Shown here: in pieces, positions 33,828-34,318 of the stretch | Position numbering within the stretch: position 1 is the first letter of the stretch | Layout of the letters: the number at the start of each line of letters is the position of its first letter | NCBI RefSeq assembly: GCF_000499385.1 | Contig: NW_013655313.1 | Coordinates: 1-34,318, forward strand | Source: Eimeria necatrix | Lineage: Eukaryota; Apicomplexa; Conoidasida; Eucoccidiorida; Eimeriidae | Direction of reading: 5' to 3' | DNA: 34,318 nt | The notes under the pieces: generated by a model | Told to the model about the DNA's origin: nothing | Database searches by the model: none | The model's input: only the letters and a program-made list of their open reading frames with translations | Program-made: the position numbers and the translations under genes

Positions 33828-34318
33828 CCTAGATTGTAGTGCGCGGGAATACAGTGTTGCGTCGGAACGACGTCCAACGGTTGTAGCATAAAATATTACC
33901 AAATACGCGTAATTAATGAAACATCGGCTAAAGAGACCTGGCTTTTCTTGCAGATTGGGCCTAGGGTTATCTGTAGATAGGGCAGGATGTGGGACTGGCA
34001 GTCTCGCCAATGTCGCAAGTGCAGATACACTCACCACGAAACACTGGCGTTGCCACGGGGACGGGACAGCAGTACAAATAATTAGCGCACTCTTTTGACA
34101 TTTTATTGCACGTTTTGGTGCCTATTAGCAATTTGCAGCCAGGGGATCCATGTAGAGGATAGGTGTAGTGCCGGGCACTACAATTGACCCTCGTTGCTAC
34201 ACCCGAAGACTTTCTAACGCGGAAAGCATGAGTAATATCGAATAATATTAAGGCATAAAGCACCGTAGGATAGTTGAAAACCATAAGAGAGAACAATGGG
34301 CTCATTAGCCCGCACCAG

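Larger units (their letters stand above)
32680..34318. other. Right-edge intergenic region, no supported gene
   Basis: This follows the modelled end of RIC1. Frames of up to 150 codons occur on the minus strand (33585-34037, 33967-34305), but they are not motif-bearing, and the longer one is extended by the 42-base tandem repeat. Two small tandem repeats are listed separately. A gene continuing past the right edge is possible. Confidence 0.45.

Noticed and set aside
33585..34037. A 150-codon minus-strand frame containing a 14-residue repeat
   Set aside because: Its length owes much to the 42-base tandem repeat, whose period is divisible by three; the rest has no motif or signal.
1..34318. 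CRISPR arrays, insertion sequences, tRNA or rRNA genes
   Set aside because: I read both strands for regular spacer-repeat patterns, terminal inverted repeats with transposase-like frames, and tRNA T-loop signatures, and saw none that held up.

Overview
The window looks like nuclear DNA of a coccidian apicomplexan, most likely an eimeriid (Eimeria or Cyclospora type). The reasons are spliced genes on both strands, CAG/GCA-rich coding sequence giving Gln, Ala and Ser runs, proteins inflated by low-complexity inserts, a predicted plastid-targeted ubiquitin E1, and secretory proteins without recognisable mammalian counterparts. There is no bacterial gene organisation, CRISPR array, rRNA or tRNA that I could recognise. 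The species is not proven by sequence alone.

Layout, left to right. At 1-7.9 kb there is one minus-strand single-pass membrane protein gene (1011-2456), then a gene-poor stretch of about 5.4 kb holding a short direct repeat and a 22-bp perfect palindrome. At 7.9-8.4 kb is the plus-strand gene for ribosomal protein eS30, with a start exon of only four coding bases. At 8.9-11.2 kb is a minus-strand, six-exon gene for a secreted coiled-coil/acidic protein (655 aa as modelled). At 12.3-15.0 kb is a plus-strand, intronless gene for an 896-aa secreted protein carrying repeated RRL-Q motifs. At 15.5-21.2 kb is a minus-strand, five-exon E1 ubiquitin-activating-type enzyme (1610 aa as modelled) with a signal peptide and long leader, best read as the apicoplast E1 of the ERAD-derived import system. 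At 21.8-22.6 kb are several short minus-strand exons of an unrecognised gene whose 5' end is not found. At 23.1-32.7 kb is a plus-strand, eight-exon RIC1-like gene (2837 aa as modelled), the scaffold of a Rab6-type GEF complex. The last 1.6 kb has no supported gene but contains two small tandem repeats.

Functional theme. Several genes concern the secretory pathway: RIC1 for Golgi vesicle traffic, an E1 predicted to enter the secretory route to the plastid, and two signal-peptide proteins that could be organelle cargo. They are separate transcription units on both strands, so this is not evidence of an operon-like system.

Exon joins were derived by hand from reading-frame phase, GT-AG sites and family resemblance. 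The phases of every join reported as a gene model are mutually consistent, but none has been checked against transcripts.
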